Part shown: piece after piece, positions 1 to 8,558 of the stretch
How the letters are laid out: the number at the start of each line of letters is the position of its first letter
Position numbering within the stretch: position 1 is the stretch's first letter
Source of the DNA: Legionella_A sp049239925
GTDB taxonomy: Bacteria; Pseudomonadota; Gammaproteobacteria; Legionellales; Legionellaceae
DNA: 50,073 nucleotides
Assembly (NCBI GenBank): GCA_049239925.1
Contig: JBMLTO010000108.1
Location: forward strand, 1 to 50,073
Direction of reading: 5' to 3'
Notes under the pieces: model-generated
The model's database searches: none
The model's input: only the letters and a program-made list of their open reading frames with translations
What the model was told of the DNA's origin: nothing
Translations under genes and position numbers: made by a program

Positions 1-41
1 AACATTAATTTTTAAAAAAACTGAAGATACTTCAGGGACTT

Positions 42-81
42 GGCCCAACCTACAACTGATTGATTAAATTTTAATGCGACA
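42..81 (+). repeat. Terminus of a dispersed IS/MITE-like element
   Basis: These 40 bases match 26542-26580 with only a couple of differences and end in the same TTAATGCGACA. At 26223-26580 the same end sequence occurs on both sides as a terminal inverted repeat, so this is probably the right end of another copy whose body lies to the left of the window. No transposase is visible here. Confidence 0.6.
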
Positions 82-130
82 CACCTGCCAATACTTTTAT
101 GAATTTTAAAGAATTTTTCTGCAAGAAGAA

Positions 131-175
131 TTCGGGCGTGTTGACAATTCATCCTCCCGCCTACGCGCCGCGAAC
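131..175 (-). repeat. GIY-YIG-associated repeat tail, solo copy
   Basis: Read on the minus strand this is the same tail (GCGTAGGCGGGAGGATGAAT, then GTCAACACGCCC) that follows the GIY-YIG remnants at 3768 and 7399 and stands alone at 44347. The GIY-YIG coding part is absent and the CCGCGA/TCGCGG hairpin is partly lost. It lies just beyond the 3' end of enolase. Confidence 0.7.
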
Positions 176-249
176 CAGTTCTGAGAGTTCCACACGAATA
201 GTTAGCTTAAGGCATTGAAAAGACTGGTGATTATGATCAACTAGCGTTT

Positions 250-1548
250 TCAGACATTATGAGATCGACACCATGCAGCGATTGCTGAGAAAGCTTGCTT
301 ACCAGCATAAGGAATTTTCATGTATTCATTGATACGCAATAATTGATTATATTTAGCTACTCTATCCGTGCGACACAAAGAACCTGTTTTGATTTGACCG
401 CAACCACTAGCAACTGCTAAATCAGCGATGAACACATCCTCCGTTTCACCAGAACGATGAGACATGATGCAACGATAGCCATGTTTGGTTGCCAACGACA
501 TTGTCCGCCTGGTTTCGCTAAGCGTGCCAATTTGATTTAATTTGATAAGTACAGCATTAGCAGCGTTAGTATCAATTCCCCTTTGTACAAAAATTGAATT
601 TGTAACAAATAAATCATCACCTACCAGCTGCAATTGATTACCCAGTTTTGCCGTCATTTGCTGCCAGCCAAACCAATCGTTTTCATCCAAGCCATCTTCA
701 ATACTAATAATTGGGTAATTTTTTGCTAATTGCTCATAATAATCAATAAGCTGCTCACTCGTAAATGATTTTTTTTCAGAAGTTAGATGGTATAATTTTT
801 GATCATACAGCTCAGATGCAGCAACATCCAAGGCAAATACAATATCATCACCTAAACGAAACCCAGCCATTTCCACAGCCATAGCAAGCATATCTAGTGC
901 TTGACTATTAGAATTTAAATTGGGCGCAAAGCCACCCTCATCACCAACGCTAGTCTGCAGCCCTTTTTGAATCAATATTGATTTCAGAGCATGAAAAACT
1001 TCGACCCCCATTTGTATGGCACTGATAATATCGGTTGCACCGACAGGCATAATCATAAATTCTTGAATATCAATATTGTTATTAGCATGCACTCCTCCAT
1101 TTAAAATATTCATCATCGGAACTGGCATACTAGGCGTATCGCCCTGATTAAGAGCAACACACAATGGCACATTCATTGATTGCGCATAAGCCCTAGCACA
1201 AGCCAAAGAAACAGCCAAAATTGCATTGGCACCTAATCGCGACTTATCTGCTGTACCATCAAGTTGACAAAGGATTGCATCGATCTGCTCTTGATTTGCA
1301 ACAGAAATATCGAACAATGCATGTTTAATCGCCTGATTGATATGGCTAACCGCCTGCAGAACACCCCGACCACAATAGTTGCTGTGGTCTCCATCGCGTA
1401 ACTCACAAGCCTCGCGAGATCCGGTAGATGCGCCTGATGGAACACTTGCACGTCCCCTGGCACCATTTTTCAAAATGACGTCAGCCTCAACAGTTGGATT
1501 TCCGCGTGAATCTATTATTTGACGTCCCTTGATATCTGCTATTTGCAT
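250..1548 (-). CDS. eno: Enolase (phosphopyruvate hydratase)
   Basis: This glycolytic enzyme interconverts 2-phosphoglycerate and phosphoenolpyruvate in the cytosol with two Mg2+ ions. The 432-residue product has the usual family length. It opens with IADIKGRQIIDSRGNPTVEA and contains VGDEGGFAPN (the catalytic Glu loop), the metal ligand region SIEDGLDEND, GDDLFVTN, the catalytic Lys in VLIKLNQIGTL, SHRSGETED and IKTGSLCRTDRVAKYNQLLRI. The reading frame continues 14 codons upstream, but the ATG at 1548 is preceded by a GAGAGGG ribosome site and matches the family start. The last ~12 residues (after YAGKQAF) extend slightly beyond the common end. It is transcribed alone and divergently from the phosphate-uptake pair; the usual pyrG neighbour is not in view. 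Confidence 0.97.
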   Translation of the reverse strand: MQIADIKGRQIIDSRGNPTVEADVILKNGARGRASVPSGASTGSREACELRDGDHSNYCGRGVLQAVSHINQAIKHALFDISVANQEQIDAILCQLDGTADKSRLGANAILAVSLACARAYAQSMNVPLCVALNQGDTPSMPVPMMNILNGGVHANNNIDIQEFMIMPVGATDIISAIQMGVEVFHALKSILIQKGLQTSVGDEGGFAPNLNSNSQALDMLAMAVEMAGFRLGDDIVFALDVAASELYDQKLYHLTSEKKSFTSEQLIDYYEQLAKNYPIISIEDGLDENDWFGWQQMTAKLGNQLQLVGDDLFVTNSIFVQRGIDTNAANAVLIKLNQIGTLSETRRTMSLATKHGYRCIMSHRSGETEDVFIADLAVASGCGQIKTGSLCRTDRVAKYNQLLRINEYMKIPYAGKQAFSAIAAWCRSHNV

Positions 1549-1800
1549 ACGAACCCTCTCTTGGTAAATTTTCCCCGCAAACGTAAGCATGGAATGGTTG
1601 AATGTTTTTTTCAGAAGGTTATCAGAAAAAGAATAGTATTAAGCAAAAAGTATATGTTTTTTTTTCGAGGAAGTTAGCTATAATCGCTAATGATAAATCG
1701 TTGTTAACATTAATGGGTTTGATTACACAGCCTAAGAGATTACCATTGCAAGCGTTACAATGCATTCGGTTTATACAAGCTAATTTGCAAGGTGAAAATT

Positions 1801-2472
1801 ATGGGTAGCATATTTAATATGTTTGGGCCATCGCCAATACGACCGATTGAACAACATATGCGCAAGACTTATTTATGTGCAAAAAAACTTTATCCGTTTT
1901 TCGAAGCAGTACTAGCCCTAGATTGGGAAACAGCGGATGCAATTAAAGATAAGATCATATCTATCGAAAAAGAAGCTGATCGCATAAAACGTGACTTGCG
2001 GTTGCATCTACCAACTGGGTTATTTTTGCCAGTATCCAGAACTGATTTACTGGAGCTATTGAGTGCGCAAGACCGGATAGCAAACAAGGCAGAAGATATC
2101 GCTCGACTGATTACTAGCCGAAAAATGATTATTCCAGCCTCGCTATCAACAATGATAATGCCATTTCTCCATCGTTGCCTTGATGCTGCAAAACAAGCAT
2201 GCAAAGCAATCAATGAACTTGATGAGTTACTTGAAAGTGGGTTTCGTGGCAGTGAAGTTAAAATTGTTGGTGATATGATTATCACCCTAGATGAAATTGA
2301 ACATGATAGTGATAAGCAACTGGGAGAGATTAGACACCATATCTTTGGCTTGGAAACGGACTTGCCAGCTATAGAAGTAATTTTTCTTTATAAATTAGTT
2401 CAATGGATTGGTGACTTAGCCGACCACGCACAAACAGTTGGTAGTCGACTTCAAATTCTAATTGCTAGGTGA
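1801..2472 (+). CDS. DUF47 / PhoU-like phosphate transport regulator
   Basis: A 223-residue all-helical protein of the DUF47 (TIGR00153) family, distant relatives of PhoU that are usually encoded next to PiT phosphate transporters and thought to modulate them. The start GSIFNMFGPSPIRPIEQHM and the segment EIEHDSDKQLGEIRHHIFGLETDLPAIEV are typical, and the length is normal. A GTG nine bases upstream is in frame, but the ATG at 1801 has AAGGTGA at good spacing and is preferred. The pit gene begins 9 bp after its stop, so the two form an operon. The effector it senses is unknown. Confidence 0.9.
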   Translation: MGSIFNMFGPSPIRPIEQHMRKTYLCAKKLYPFFEAVLALDWETADAIKDKIISIEKEADRIKRDLRLHLPTGLFLPVSRTDLLELLSAQDRIANKAEDIARLITSRKMIIPASLSTMIMPFLHRCLDAAKQACKAINELDELLESGFRGSEVKIVGDMIITLDEIEHDSDKQLGEIRHHIFGLETDLPAIEVIFLYKLVQWIGDLADHAQTVGSRLQILIAR

Positions 2473-2481
2473 ACAATTCCG

Positions 2482-3738
2482 ATGGATTACTCAATTTATT
2501 TTCTTATTACAGCCATTGCACTTTGCTTTCTAATGACTTGGGGGGTTGGTGCAAATGATCTTGCCAATGTAATGAGCACAACCATGGGATCAAAAGCAGT
2601 CACCGCTAAACAAGCGATGCTTATTGCCGTTATTTTTGAATTTGCTGGTGCATTTTTAGGTGGTACAGGCGTAACAGAAACGATGCGTGATGGCATCATT
2701 AATACCAGTGAATTATTAAATCAACCCAACATTCTCATAGAAGGTATGCTTTGTGTTCTTTTTGCTTGTACTATTTGGATGAATCTCGCGAGTTATATAG
2801 GTGTTCCCGTTTCAATAACCAATGCGCTTGTGGGTTCGATGGTAGGTTTTGGCTGCATGGTATTAGGTAATGATGCGATACACTGGAGTCAAGTATCTCA
2901 CATAGCAATAGGATGGGTCACATCTCCGATGATTGCAGGATTTACTAGTTTTACTCTATTCATTAGCATACAACAAGCTATTTTTGTGAGACACGATCCT
3001 TTAGCAAAAGCAAAGTTATATATCCCAGTTTATTTATTTTTAGTTGGTTCAATTCTATCGTTTATTACCGTATTCAAAGGGCTAAATCATTTTGATATTC
3101 ATTTAAACTTTAAACAAGACTTAGCAGTAACCTTAGCAACTAGCATCAGTATAACAATCCTTGGCATGATTGTTATTAAACACATACCAGAAAAAACGCA
3201 TATGAAACGTCGAGACCGCTTCCTGCAAGTTGAAAAATATTTTGCAGTATTAATGGCCATGACCGCATGTGCGATGGTATTTGCCCATGGCTCAAATGAT
3301 GTTGCGTTGGCTGTTGGACCATTGTCAATTGTTTATAGCCTAGTCATGAATACCCATCATCCTTTAGGTGCAACCGACTACCCAGCCTGGATTATTTTAC
3401 TGGGCTGCTTCGGTGTAATCAGTGGGCTACTCATGTATGGACGGAAAGTCATTGAGACAGTTGGCAGCTCAATTACGGCATTAACACCTAGTAGAGCTTT
3501 CGCAGCAACGCTTTCTGCGGCGACAACAGTAGTCGTTGCCACTAGCATTGGCATACCGGTATCTGCTACTCAAACATTAGTTGGAGCTGTATTAGGCGTA
3601 GGCTTAGCCAGAGGCATTGGAGCATTAAACTTGATTGTTATTCGCAATATATTTACTTCATGGATTCTAACATTACCTGCTGCATCACTATTAACGATTC
3701 TATCCTACAAACTGCTTCAAATGTTCTTTATTTCTTGA
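2482..3738 (+). CDS. pit: PiT-family inorganic phosphate transporter
   Basis: A 418-residue polytopic inner-membrane protein of the PiT (PHO-4) family, which takes up phosphate in symport with a cation. The two inverted family signatures are visible: GANDLANVMSTTMGSKAVT near residue 24 and AHGSNDVALAVGP near residue 270. Paired GxxxS/T-rich helices (VPVSITNALVGSMVG and IPVSATQTLVGAVLG) mark the internal duplication. Length and topology (about ten hydrophobic segments) are normal. It is co-transcribed with the DUF47 gene directly upstream. Between its stop and the convergent gene at 3997 lies a GIY-YIG-derived repeat. Confidence 0.95.
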   Translation: MDYSIYFLITAIALCFLMTWGVGANDLANVMSTTMGSKAVTAKQAMLIAVIFEFAGAFLGGTGVTETMRDGIINTSELLNQPNILIEGMLCVLFACTIWMNLASYIGVPVSITNALVGSMVGFGCMVLGNDAIHWSQVSHIAIGWVTSPMIAGFTSFTLFISIQQAIFVRHDPLAKAKLYIPVYLFLVGSILSFITVFKGLNHFDIHLNFKQDLAVTLATSISITILGMIVIKHIPEKTHMKRRDRFLQVEKYFAVLMAMTACAMVFAHGSNDVALAVGPLSIVYSLVMNTHHPLGATDYPAWIILLGCFGVISGLLMYGRKVIETVGSSITALTPSRAFAATLSAATTVVVATSIGIPVSATQTLVGAVLGVGLARGIGALNLIVIRNIFTSWILTLPAASLLTILSYKLLQMFFIS

Positions 3739-3765
3739 TGAGCTGATTGTCTCAACTTTGAACTT

Positions 3766-3957
3766 ATGTAGAGGCTGCTCGACGTGAACAGCGATTTAAA
3801 AACTGGTCCAGACTGTGGATGTTAAATTTGATTGAGAACCTAAATCCAGACTGGCCTGGTCTGTATGAAGACATTTGCCGCTGATTACGATCGAATGGAT
3901 GCCGCGAAGAAGTCGCGGCATGTACGCGGGAGGATGAATTATCAACACACACCCTAA
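3766..3957 (+). repeat. GIY-YIG-derived mobile repeat, copy 1 (192 bp)
   Basis: This unit runs from ATGTAGAGGCTGCT to the CACACCCTAA tail. It consists of a GIY-YIG gene 3' end (3768-3884) followed by an intergenic tail that contains the hairpin ATGCCGCGA..TCGCGGCAT (about 3898-3921) and GGAGGATGAAT. A second copy with the same 5' break and the same tail lies at 7397-7586 in the same orientation. It occupies the convergent gap between pit and the gene at 3997. Confidence 0.8.
3768..3884 (+). pseudogene. C-terminal remnant of a GIY-YIG nuclease
   Basis: 38 in-frame codons read VEAARREQRFKNWSRLWMLN, followed by LIENLNPDWPGLYEDICR and a stop. This is the characteristic end of small UPF0213/YhbQ-type GIY-YIG proteins (R-E-K-Q-x-K-x-W..LIE..NPEW.DLY.DI). 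The catalytic GIY-YIG core is missing, so it cannot be a nuclease. There is no start codon or ribosome site of its own. Confidence 0.8.
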
Positions 3958-3996
3958 TATCAAGATTTTTCCTAGACATCATCAGGCATAAACCGT

Positions 3997-4968
3997 TTAA
4001 CCATTGGTATAGTTAGCAGATTTGCTATGCTCAATATAGCTATCAATCTCTGCTAGTTCTTTATCTAAAAACACTAAAAAATGATTATGTTCCGATAACC
4101 GTTTTTGATACAATTTATTATCAGATTGACTGGTTTGTAATAAGTTGTCTGCAAGAAGAGCAAAGCGTTTTGTTGCTGATGCAAATTCATCTTGATTGTC
4201 TTTTAACTCACTGGTAACTATTGATAATCTATCTACAGATGCCCCCATTCCCTGGATAGCTTTTTGCGATTTATCGAGTTCATAACTATATTGTTGACCT
4301 TGTGTGATGATATCTGAAAGCACTTCATTAGCAACTTGCTGCTCTTTGACATAAGCATTAGCAACAGCTTCAACAGCAGCACATTGGTTATTGACAACAA
4401 CGATTTGATCCATCAACGCTAATTTTTGAGACTCCGTTACCTGCTGTAATTGTTGAACTTCAATAGTGCTAATATGTTCATTGACTCTGCTCATGGTGCT
4501 ATTTAATATTTTTTCAGACGAGGCAACTTGTCTAGACCACTCAAGATTTGCAGCACTGATTGCCTCTGTATTTGCATTACAAGACAACACATGGGCATAG
4601 AATAGGACGTGTAAAACAAGCATGCATGTTAAAATAATCCATGGGGTAATCGCTGGTAATAACAACGCCCTACCCATTAAAGCATGTATCAAATGGGGCA
4701 TCGAGGTACAGGTGAATATGATAGCTAATTTTACTGCCACAGAATGACTAACCCACCACGATGTAATCCCATCAAACCAGCTGTCTTGCAGTAAATGCTC
4801 AGGGAAAACAAGAAGCTCCCCCTGCTCAATTTTAGACAACAATAAAGGCATAAAAGAAAACAAAAAAGACATTATTGTATCACATAAAAATTTCAGCATA
4901 ACCATAACTTGTCTTAAATCAAGAATGCTGATACCCATTTGCTGCATATAAAAAAAGAATTCACGCAT
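3997..4968 (-). CDS. Membrane-anchored coiled-coil protein, unrecognised
   Basis: I do not recognise a family. The 323-residue product has three hydrophobic stretches in the first ~125 residues (around LKFLCDTIMSFLFSFMPLLL, AVKLAIIFTCTSMP and ITPWIILTCMLVLHVLFYA). From residue ~140 to the end it has a long Gln/Ser/Leu-rich heptad-like region with almost no proline. That layout resembles a chemoreceptor-style signalling or scaffold coiled coil, but the methyl-accepting hairpin tip is not seen. The ATG at 4968 was chosen over an in-frame TTG two codons upstream. It follows the gene at 4996-5703 by under 30 bp, so the two are very probably co-transcribed. Confidence 0.75.
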   Translation of the reverse strand: MREFFFYMQQMGISILDLRQVMVMLKFLCDTIMSFLFSFMPLLLSKIEQGELLVFPEHLLQDSWFDGITSWWVSHSVAVKLAIIFTCTSMPHLIHALMGRALLLPAITPWIILTCMLVLHVLFYAHVLSCNANTEAISAANLEWSRQVASSEKILNSTMSRVNEHISTIEVQQLQQVTESQKLALMDQIVVVNNQCAAVEAVANAYVKEQQVANEVLSDIITQGQQYSYELDKSQKAIQGMGASVDRLSIVTSELKDNQDEFASATKRFALLADNLLQTSQSDNKLYQKRLSEHNHFLVFLDKELAEIDSYIEHSKSANYTNG

Positions 4969-4995
4969 TTTCAATATTCCTTTTGATTGAGGTTT

Positions 4996-5703
4996 TTAAG
5001 AGTTGGAGCTGTTACTTGATGCTGCTATATTTGCAGGTAACGCAGGCAATGCAGGCAATGGTGTCTGTGATTTAAAGAACTTAAACCGTTCGACTAACGC
5101 TGTGGCTCTTAATTTTAGCTGCTCATTTTCCTGCGTATATTGTTTTAATAATTGACGTTGGTCGACGTTAACTTGTTTTAAGTTGACGACTTCAAGGGAA
5201 ATGACATCAATAGATTGAGTCAGATACGAGACAATATCTTTGAGCGATCGGATACTATTTTCGGCACGGGTTAATTCATTTTGCTTGTTAAATAAAACTG
5301 CCTCAATAAGCGAAAGATACATCACATGTTCTTCACGCATATTACTCAGTTTATGATGAAAACCATCTAAATTTTTCTGGTTAGTACTGACATGACTGTT
5401 CATTGACTTAAGATGTTTCAGATACTTATGAAGGCCAACTTTAAATGTCGAAAGCTCATCAGCTAATGTTTGATTAGTAGTTGCCATCCGCGTGCTAGTT
5501 GCAGAAGCATTATCTAACCTGACAATCAGTGTATCGATCTGTTGGTTCCATCTATTAACTAAATTGGGATTAAGGTTATCATCGGTTTGATTTTGATTAT
5601 CAGTTTGCGATAAAGTATCGCCATCTTGCCAATACAAGCCGACTACCCAGCCACCTATGAATGTTCCAGCATAACTAGCTACAGCTAAGAAAGGGAAAGG
5701 CAT
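4996..5703 (-). CDS. Single-pass coiled-coil protein, unrecognised
   Basis: The 235-residue product begins MPFPFLAVASYAGTFIGGWV, a single N-terminal membrane helix or uncleaved signal ending in VVGLYW. A Gln/Asn/Asp-rich linker and a coiled coil over residues ~55-210 follow, and the tail is PLPALPALPANIAASSNSSN. AAGGAGC six bases before the ATG at 5703 fixes the start; the frame is open further upstream but without a ribosome site. It is the promoter-proximal partner of the gene at 3997-4968, which has the same anchor-plus-coiled-coil design. The two may form a hetero-oligomeric membrane assembly. No catalytic motif is visible. Confidence 0.75.
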   Translation of the reverse strand: MPFPFLAVASYAGTFIGGWVVGLYWQDGDTLSQTDNQNQTDDNLNPNLVNRWNQQIDTLIVRLDNASATSTRMATTNQTLADELSTFKVGLHKYLKHLKSMNSHVSTNQKNLDGFHHKLSNMREEHVMYLSLIEAVLFNKQNELTRAENSIRSLKDIVSYLTQSIDVISLEVVNLKQVNVDQRQLLKQYTQENEQLKLRATALVERFKFFKSQTPLPALPALPANIAASSNSSNS

Positions 5704-5991
5704 ATAAGCTCCTTTTTTGAGGTTGGATTTTCCATGACCATTAAAAGCTATCACTTTATTTTTATTCAGTCAATTATTGAATTCAAAAAATTCGATCATC
5801 AATGCTGTATGAACGAAAAAGAACAGATAGATCTTAATTTAATTTTTGTAGGAAATAATCGCTGCTATGGGACGCTAGATGATTGTTCGCAACAAATCAT
5901 TTGCCACCCTATAGTGAAATCATGGTGAGGAACTCAGTAAATGTTATCGCGAAATCTTCGCGCCAACCTCTAAAATAACGGATTGCATGGT

Positions 5992-6177
5992 TTAAAAATC
6001 TTTCCAAATATCATTTATAGTGTCCTGTGGATTTGGATTATCGCGCAGATTATATATCCGCTGAAATTTTTTAATTTCTTGAATCTGTGACGCTGACTTC
6101 GGATGAGTTTCATTAAATTGATGCAGAAACTTGTCAATTGGACTAACAAAAGCCTTATCAATATCGTAGCCATTCAT
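5992..6177 (-). CDS. Small hypothetical protein (61 aa)
   Basis: A short charged ORF starting MNGYDIDKAFVSPIDKFLHQ and ending NDIWKDF, with no membrane segment. A GGAGAG ribosome site lies about nine bases before the ATG, and composition is protein-like (F, K, Q and N rich, helical). It is read divergently from the deaminase at 6321. The sequence looks like a small conserved cytosolic protein, but I cannot name a family. Confidence 0.6.
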   Translation of the reverse strand: MNGYDIDKAFVSPIDKFLHQFNETHPKSASQIQEIKKFQRIYNLRDNPNPQDTINDIWKDF

Positions 6178-6320
6178 GATTACATTCTCTCCGTTACGTT
6201 TATACTGGTAATTTTATCGAGTTTTCTTTAAAGTTACCATCATTCATCAACATAAGTTGTCTGATTTTCTTTGACACTTAACATTGTTTCTACATTTATT
6301 ATCGTATTCGAGAACTTACT

Positions 6321-7295
6321 ATGTCTATAAAAAAAGCAGAGTTACATGTCCATTTAGAAGGCACTATCACGCCAGATATGGCACATAAATTAGCATTACG
6401 GAATCAACTAACATTACCTCCGGGATTAATTGCCAGCGACGGAACAAGTTATGTATCTCAAAATTTCCAACATTTTTTACAAGTGTATGACACATTAGCG
6501 GCTCTTATAAAAAAACCACAAGATTATTACGATATCACGTTTGATTATTTGCAGGCAAATGCACTTGACGGTACGATTTATGTTGAAATGATGTATTCTC
6601 CAGATCATGCAGAACAAACGAGTGGTATTCCTTCCATTGAACACTTGTATGCCATACAACAAGCGATCGATGATGCCCAGTCACAATATAATATTTTCGG
6701 AAAAATTATTATCACGGCTGTTCGTCATTTTGGTAGTGATGCGGCCGTGCGTGTTGCAGAGCAAGCTACTAAACATACAGTTCCATGCGTCACTGGATTT
6801 GGTCTTGGTGGGGATGAGGTGAACTATCCTCCTCGTTTATTCACCAAAGCCTATACGATTGCAGCAGAAGCAGGCTTGTTTTGCACCGTTCACGCAGGAG
6901 AATTCTCTCCAGCTACAGGTATGTTAGAAGCGATCGAACATTTACCAATTCAGCGAATTGGCCATGGTGTGCAAGCCATCCACTCTCCTGAGACAATCAA
7001 AATTCTAAAAGAACAGAACATTGCCCTAGAAATTTGTCCATCGAGTAATATTTATCTTGGCCTATTTAAAGATTTTCACCATCACCCGTTTCCACAATTA
7101 TTCGAGTCAGGATTGAAAGTGAGCTTAAATTCAGATGATCCCCCGTTTATGAGAACCACCTTGGCGAGAGAATATGACTTAGTTCAACAAGCTTACGGGT
7201 ATAGCGATGAGACTATGAAACAAATAACACTGATGGCGATTGATTGTGCCTTTACTGATGATAAAACCAAAGAGCTATTGCGTAGCCGCGTTTAA
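6321..7295 (+). CDS. add: Adenosine (or adenine) deaminase
   Basis: A metal-dependent amidohydrolase that hydrolytically deaminates a purine (nucleoside), feeding inosine or hypoxanthine to salvage. The 324-residue protein has the family's zinc-site motifs in order: KAELHVHLEGT at residues ~5-15 (the HxH pair), VHAGEFSPATG near 190-200 (His and catalytic Glu), RIGHGVQAI near 212 and LNSDDPPF near 270 (Asp pair). Length is normal. Adenosine and adenine deaminases share these motifs and cannot be separated safely by eye; adenosine is the more likely substrate. Purine salvage fits a host-dependent bacterium. It is a single-gene unit ending in a clear terminator. Confidence 0.88.
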   Translation: MSIKKAELHVHLEGTITPDMAHKLALRNQLTLPPGLIASDGTSYVSQNFQHFLQVYDTLAALIKKPQDYYDITFDYLQANALDGTIYVEMMYSPDHAEQTSGIPSIEHLYAIQQAIDDAQSQYNIFGKIIITAVRHFGSDAAVRVAEQATKHTVPCVTGFGLGGDEVNYPPRLFTKAYTIAAEAGLFCTVHAGEFSPATGMLEAIEHLPIQRIGHGVQAIHSPETIKILKEQNIALEICPSSNIYLGLFKDFHHHPFPQLFESGLKVSLNSDDPPFMRTTLAREYDLVQQAYGYSDETMKQITLMAIDCAFTDDKTKELLRSRV

Positions 7296-7325
7296 TCAGC
7301 AATAACCCGTTAAACTCGAAAAAAA

Positions 7326-7360
7326 AGCTCAGGTAAAGAAGTTAGCTGAGCTTTTTTTTA
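7326..7360 (+). terminator. Rho-independent terminator of the deaminase gene
   Basis: AGCTCAG at 7326-7332 pairs with CTGAGCT at 7346-7352 around a 13-base loop. The stem is preceded by a run of A and followed by a run of T, so it could also work on the opposite strand for rpoH transcription. Confidence 0.8.
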
Positions 7361-7396
7361 ACGATCGTTTATTACAGGGATCAATACGACTACCTG

Positions 7397-7586
7397 ATGT
7401 AGAGGCTGCTCCACGTGAACAGCGACTCAAAAACTGGTCCAGGCTGTGGTCGTTAAATTTGATTGAGAACCTAAATCCAAACTGGCGTTATCTCTATGAA
7501 GACATTTGCCGCTGATTACGATCAAATGAATGCCGCGAACAAGTCACGGCACGTAGGTGGGAGAATGAATGGTCAACACGCCCTAA
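7397..7586 (+). repeat. GIY-YIG-derived mobile repeat, copy 2 (190 bp)
   Basis: Same unit as 3766-3957: identical 5' break at ATGTAGAGGCTGCT, GIY-YIG tail, CCGCGAACAAGTCACGG hairpin, GGGAGAATGAAT and CAACACGCCCTAA end. It lies between the deaminase terminator and rpoH. The stop codon of rpoH (7583-7585, minus strand) is contributed by the repeat's last bases, so insertion set the end of that gene. Confidence 0.8.
7399..7515 (+). pseudogene. C-terminal remnant of a GIY-YIG nuclease
   Basis: 38 codons read VEAAPREQRLKNWSRLWSLN, followed by LIENLNPNWRYLYEDICR and a stop. This is the end of the same kind of GIY-YIG protein as at 3768-3884, with a handful of substitutions. The nuclease core is absent. 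Confidence 0.8.
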
Positions 7587-8449
7587 GGAATATCTTCCAT
7601 ATATTGCCTAAGCTTCTTCATTGCATTCTTTTCTAACTGACGAATACGCTCAGCAGAAACACCATACTTGTCAGCCAATGCATGAAGTGTTATCGATTTG
7701 TCATCAAGTAACCAGCGTTGATTCAAAATATCTTGGCTTCGTTCATCCAAACGTTTTAGGGCTAAATATAATTTCTCATGGCTTGAATTAAAACTGTTCT
7801 CACGTTCAAAAATATAGGCAGGATCACTGGCTGAATCTTGTAAATAACGCGCAGGGGAAACGCTATGAACGGAGTCATCATCATCCGCATCCGGCATATC
7901 GTAAGGAACATCCATCGCATTTAATCGCTGCTCCATAACTAATACATCTTCGCGAGTCACGCCTAAGTCCTGAGCAACCGCATCTACTTCATCATGATGC
8001 ATCCAACCTAGACGCTTTTTCATTTGTCGCATATTAAAAAACAACTTGCGTTGAGCTTTGGTCGTTGCAACTTTCACTATACGCCAATTCTGCAAAACAA
8101 ACTCATGAATTTCCGCTTTAATCCAATGTACAGCAAATGATACCAGTCGTACGCCCATAGCCGGATCAAAGCGCTTAACTGCCTTCATTAAGCCAATATT
8201 GCCTTCCTGAATTAAATCACTGAGAGGTAATCCATAGCCCAGGTAGCCACGAGCAACACGAACAACGTAACGTAAATGAGCGAGAACCAACCGACGCGCG
8301 CCTTCAAGGTCGCCATTGGTTTGAAACCGTAGGGCACAATCAAATTCTTCCTCAGCGGAAAGCATAGGTATCTGATTAGCATAGTGAATATACGTATCGA
8401 GACTGCCGACGGGCAAATTCATCGTTGAAAGTTGCAACTGTAGACTCAT
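7583..8449 (-). CDS. rpoH: RNA polymerase heat-shock sigma factor RpoH (sigma-32)
   Basis: A 288-residue sigma-70 family factor that directs RNA polymerase to heat-shock promoters. Region 2 is clear (RYVVRVARGYLGYGLPLSDL, then IQEGNIGLMKAVKRFDP). The RpoH box QRKLFFNMR at residues 133-141 separates it from other sigma factors, and region 4 ends in GVSAERIRQLEKNAMKKLRQ. The start has GAGAGGT upstream. It follows ftsX by about 110 bp, the conserved ftsY-ftsE-ftsX-rpoH order of gammaproteobacteria. A TTGTTG-17-TATATG sequence in that gap could be its own promoter. Its final codons and stop abut a GIY-YIG-derived repeat. Confidence 0.96.
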   Translation of the reverse strand: MSLQLQLSTMNLPVGSLDTYIHYANQIPMLSAEEEFDCALRFQTNGDLEGARRLVLAHLRYVVRVARGYLGYGLPLSDLIQEGNIGLMKAVKRFDPAMGVRLVSFAVHWIKAEIHEFVLQNWRIVKVATTKAQRKLFFNMRQMKKRLGWMHHDEVDAVAQDLGVTREDVLVMEQRLNAMDVPYDMPDADDDDSVHSVSPARYLQDSASDPAYIFERENSFNSSHEKLYLALKRLDERSQDILNQRWLLDDKSITLHALADKYGVSAERIRQLEKNAMKKLRQYMEDIP

Positions 8450-8558
8450 TGTATACCTCTCATTATAAAATAATAGATCATATACTTGTTCTCATAACCA
8501 TCAACAAAAACTAAAGTTAGCCTTAGGTTATTCTGATAATTGACTATTGTATCCAATT

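Noticed and set aside
1656..1684. TATAAT at 1679 as a promoter for the DUF47-pit operon
   Set aside because: The -10 is perfect but no reasonable -35 lies 16-18 bases upstream in this AT-rich stretch.
1602..1808. 68-residue plus-strand ORF upstream of the DUF47 gene
   Set aside because: No ribosome site, low-complexity start, no family resemblance; it runs into the real gene's leader.
5734..5928. 64-residue plus-strand ORF starting opposite the coiled-coil gene
   Set aside because: No ribosome site and no recognisable protein pattern; probably chance.
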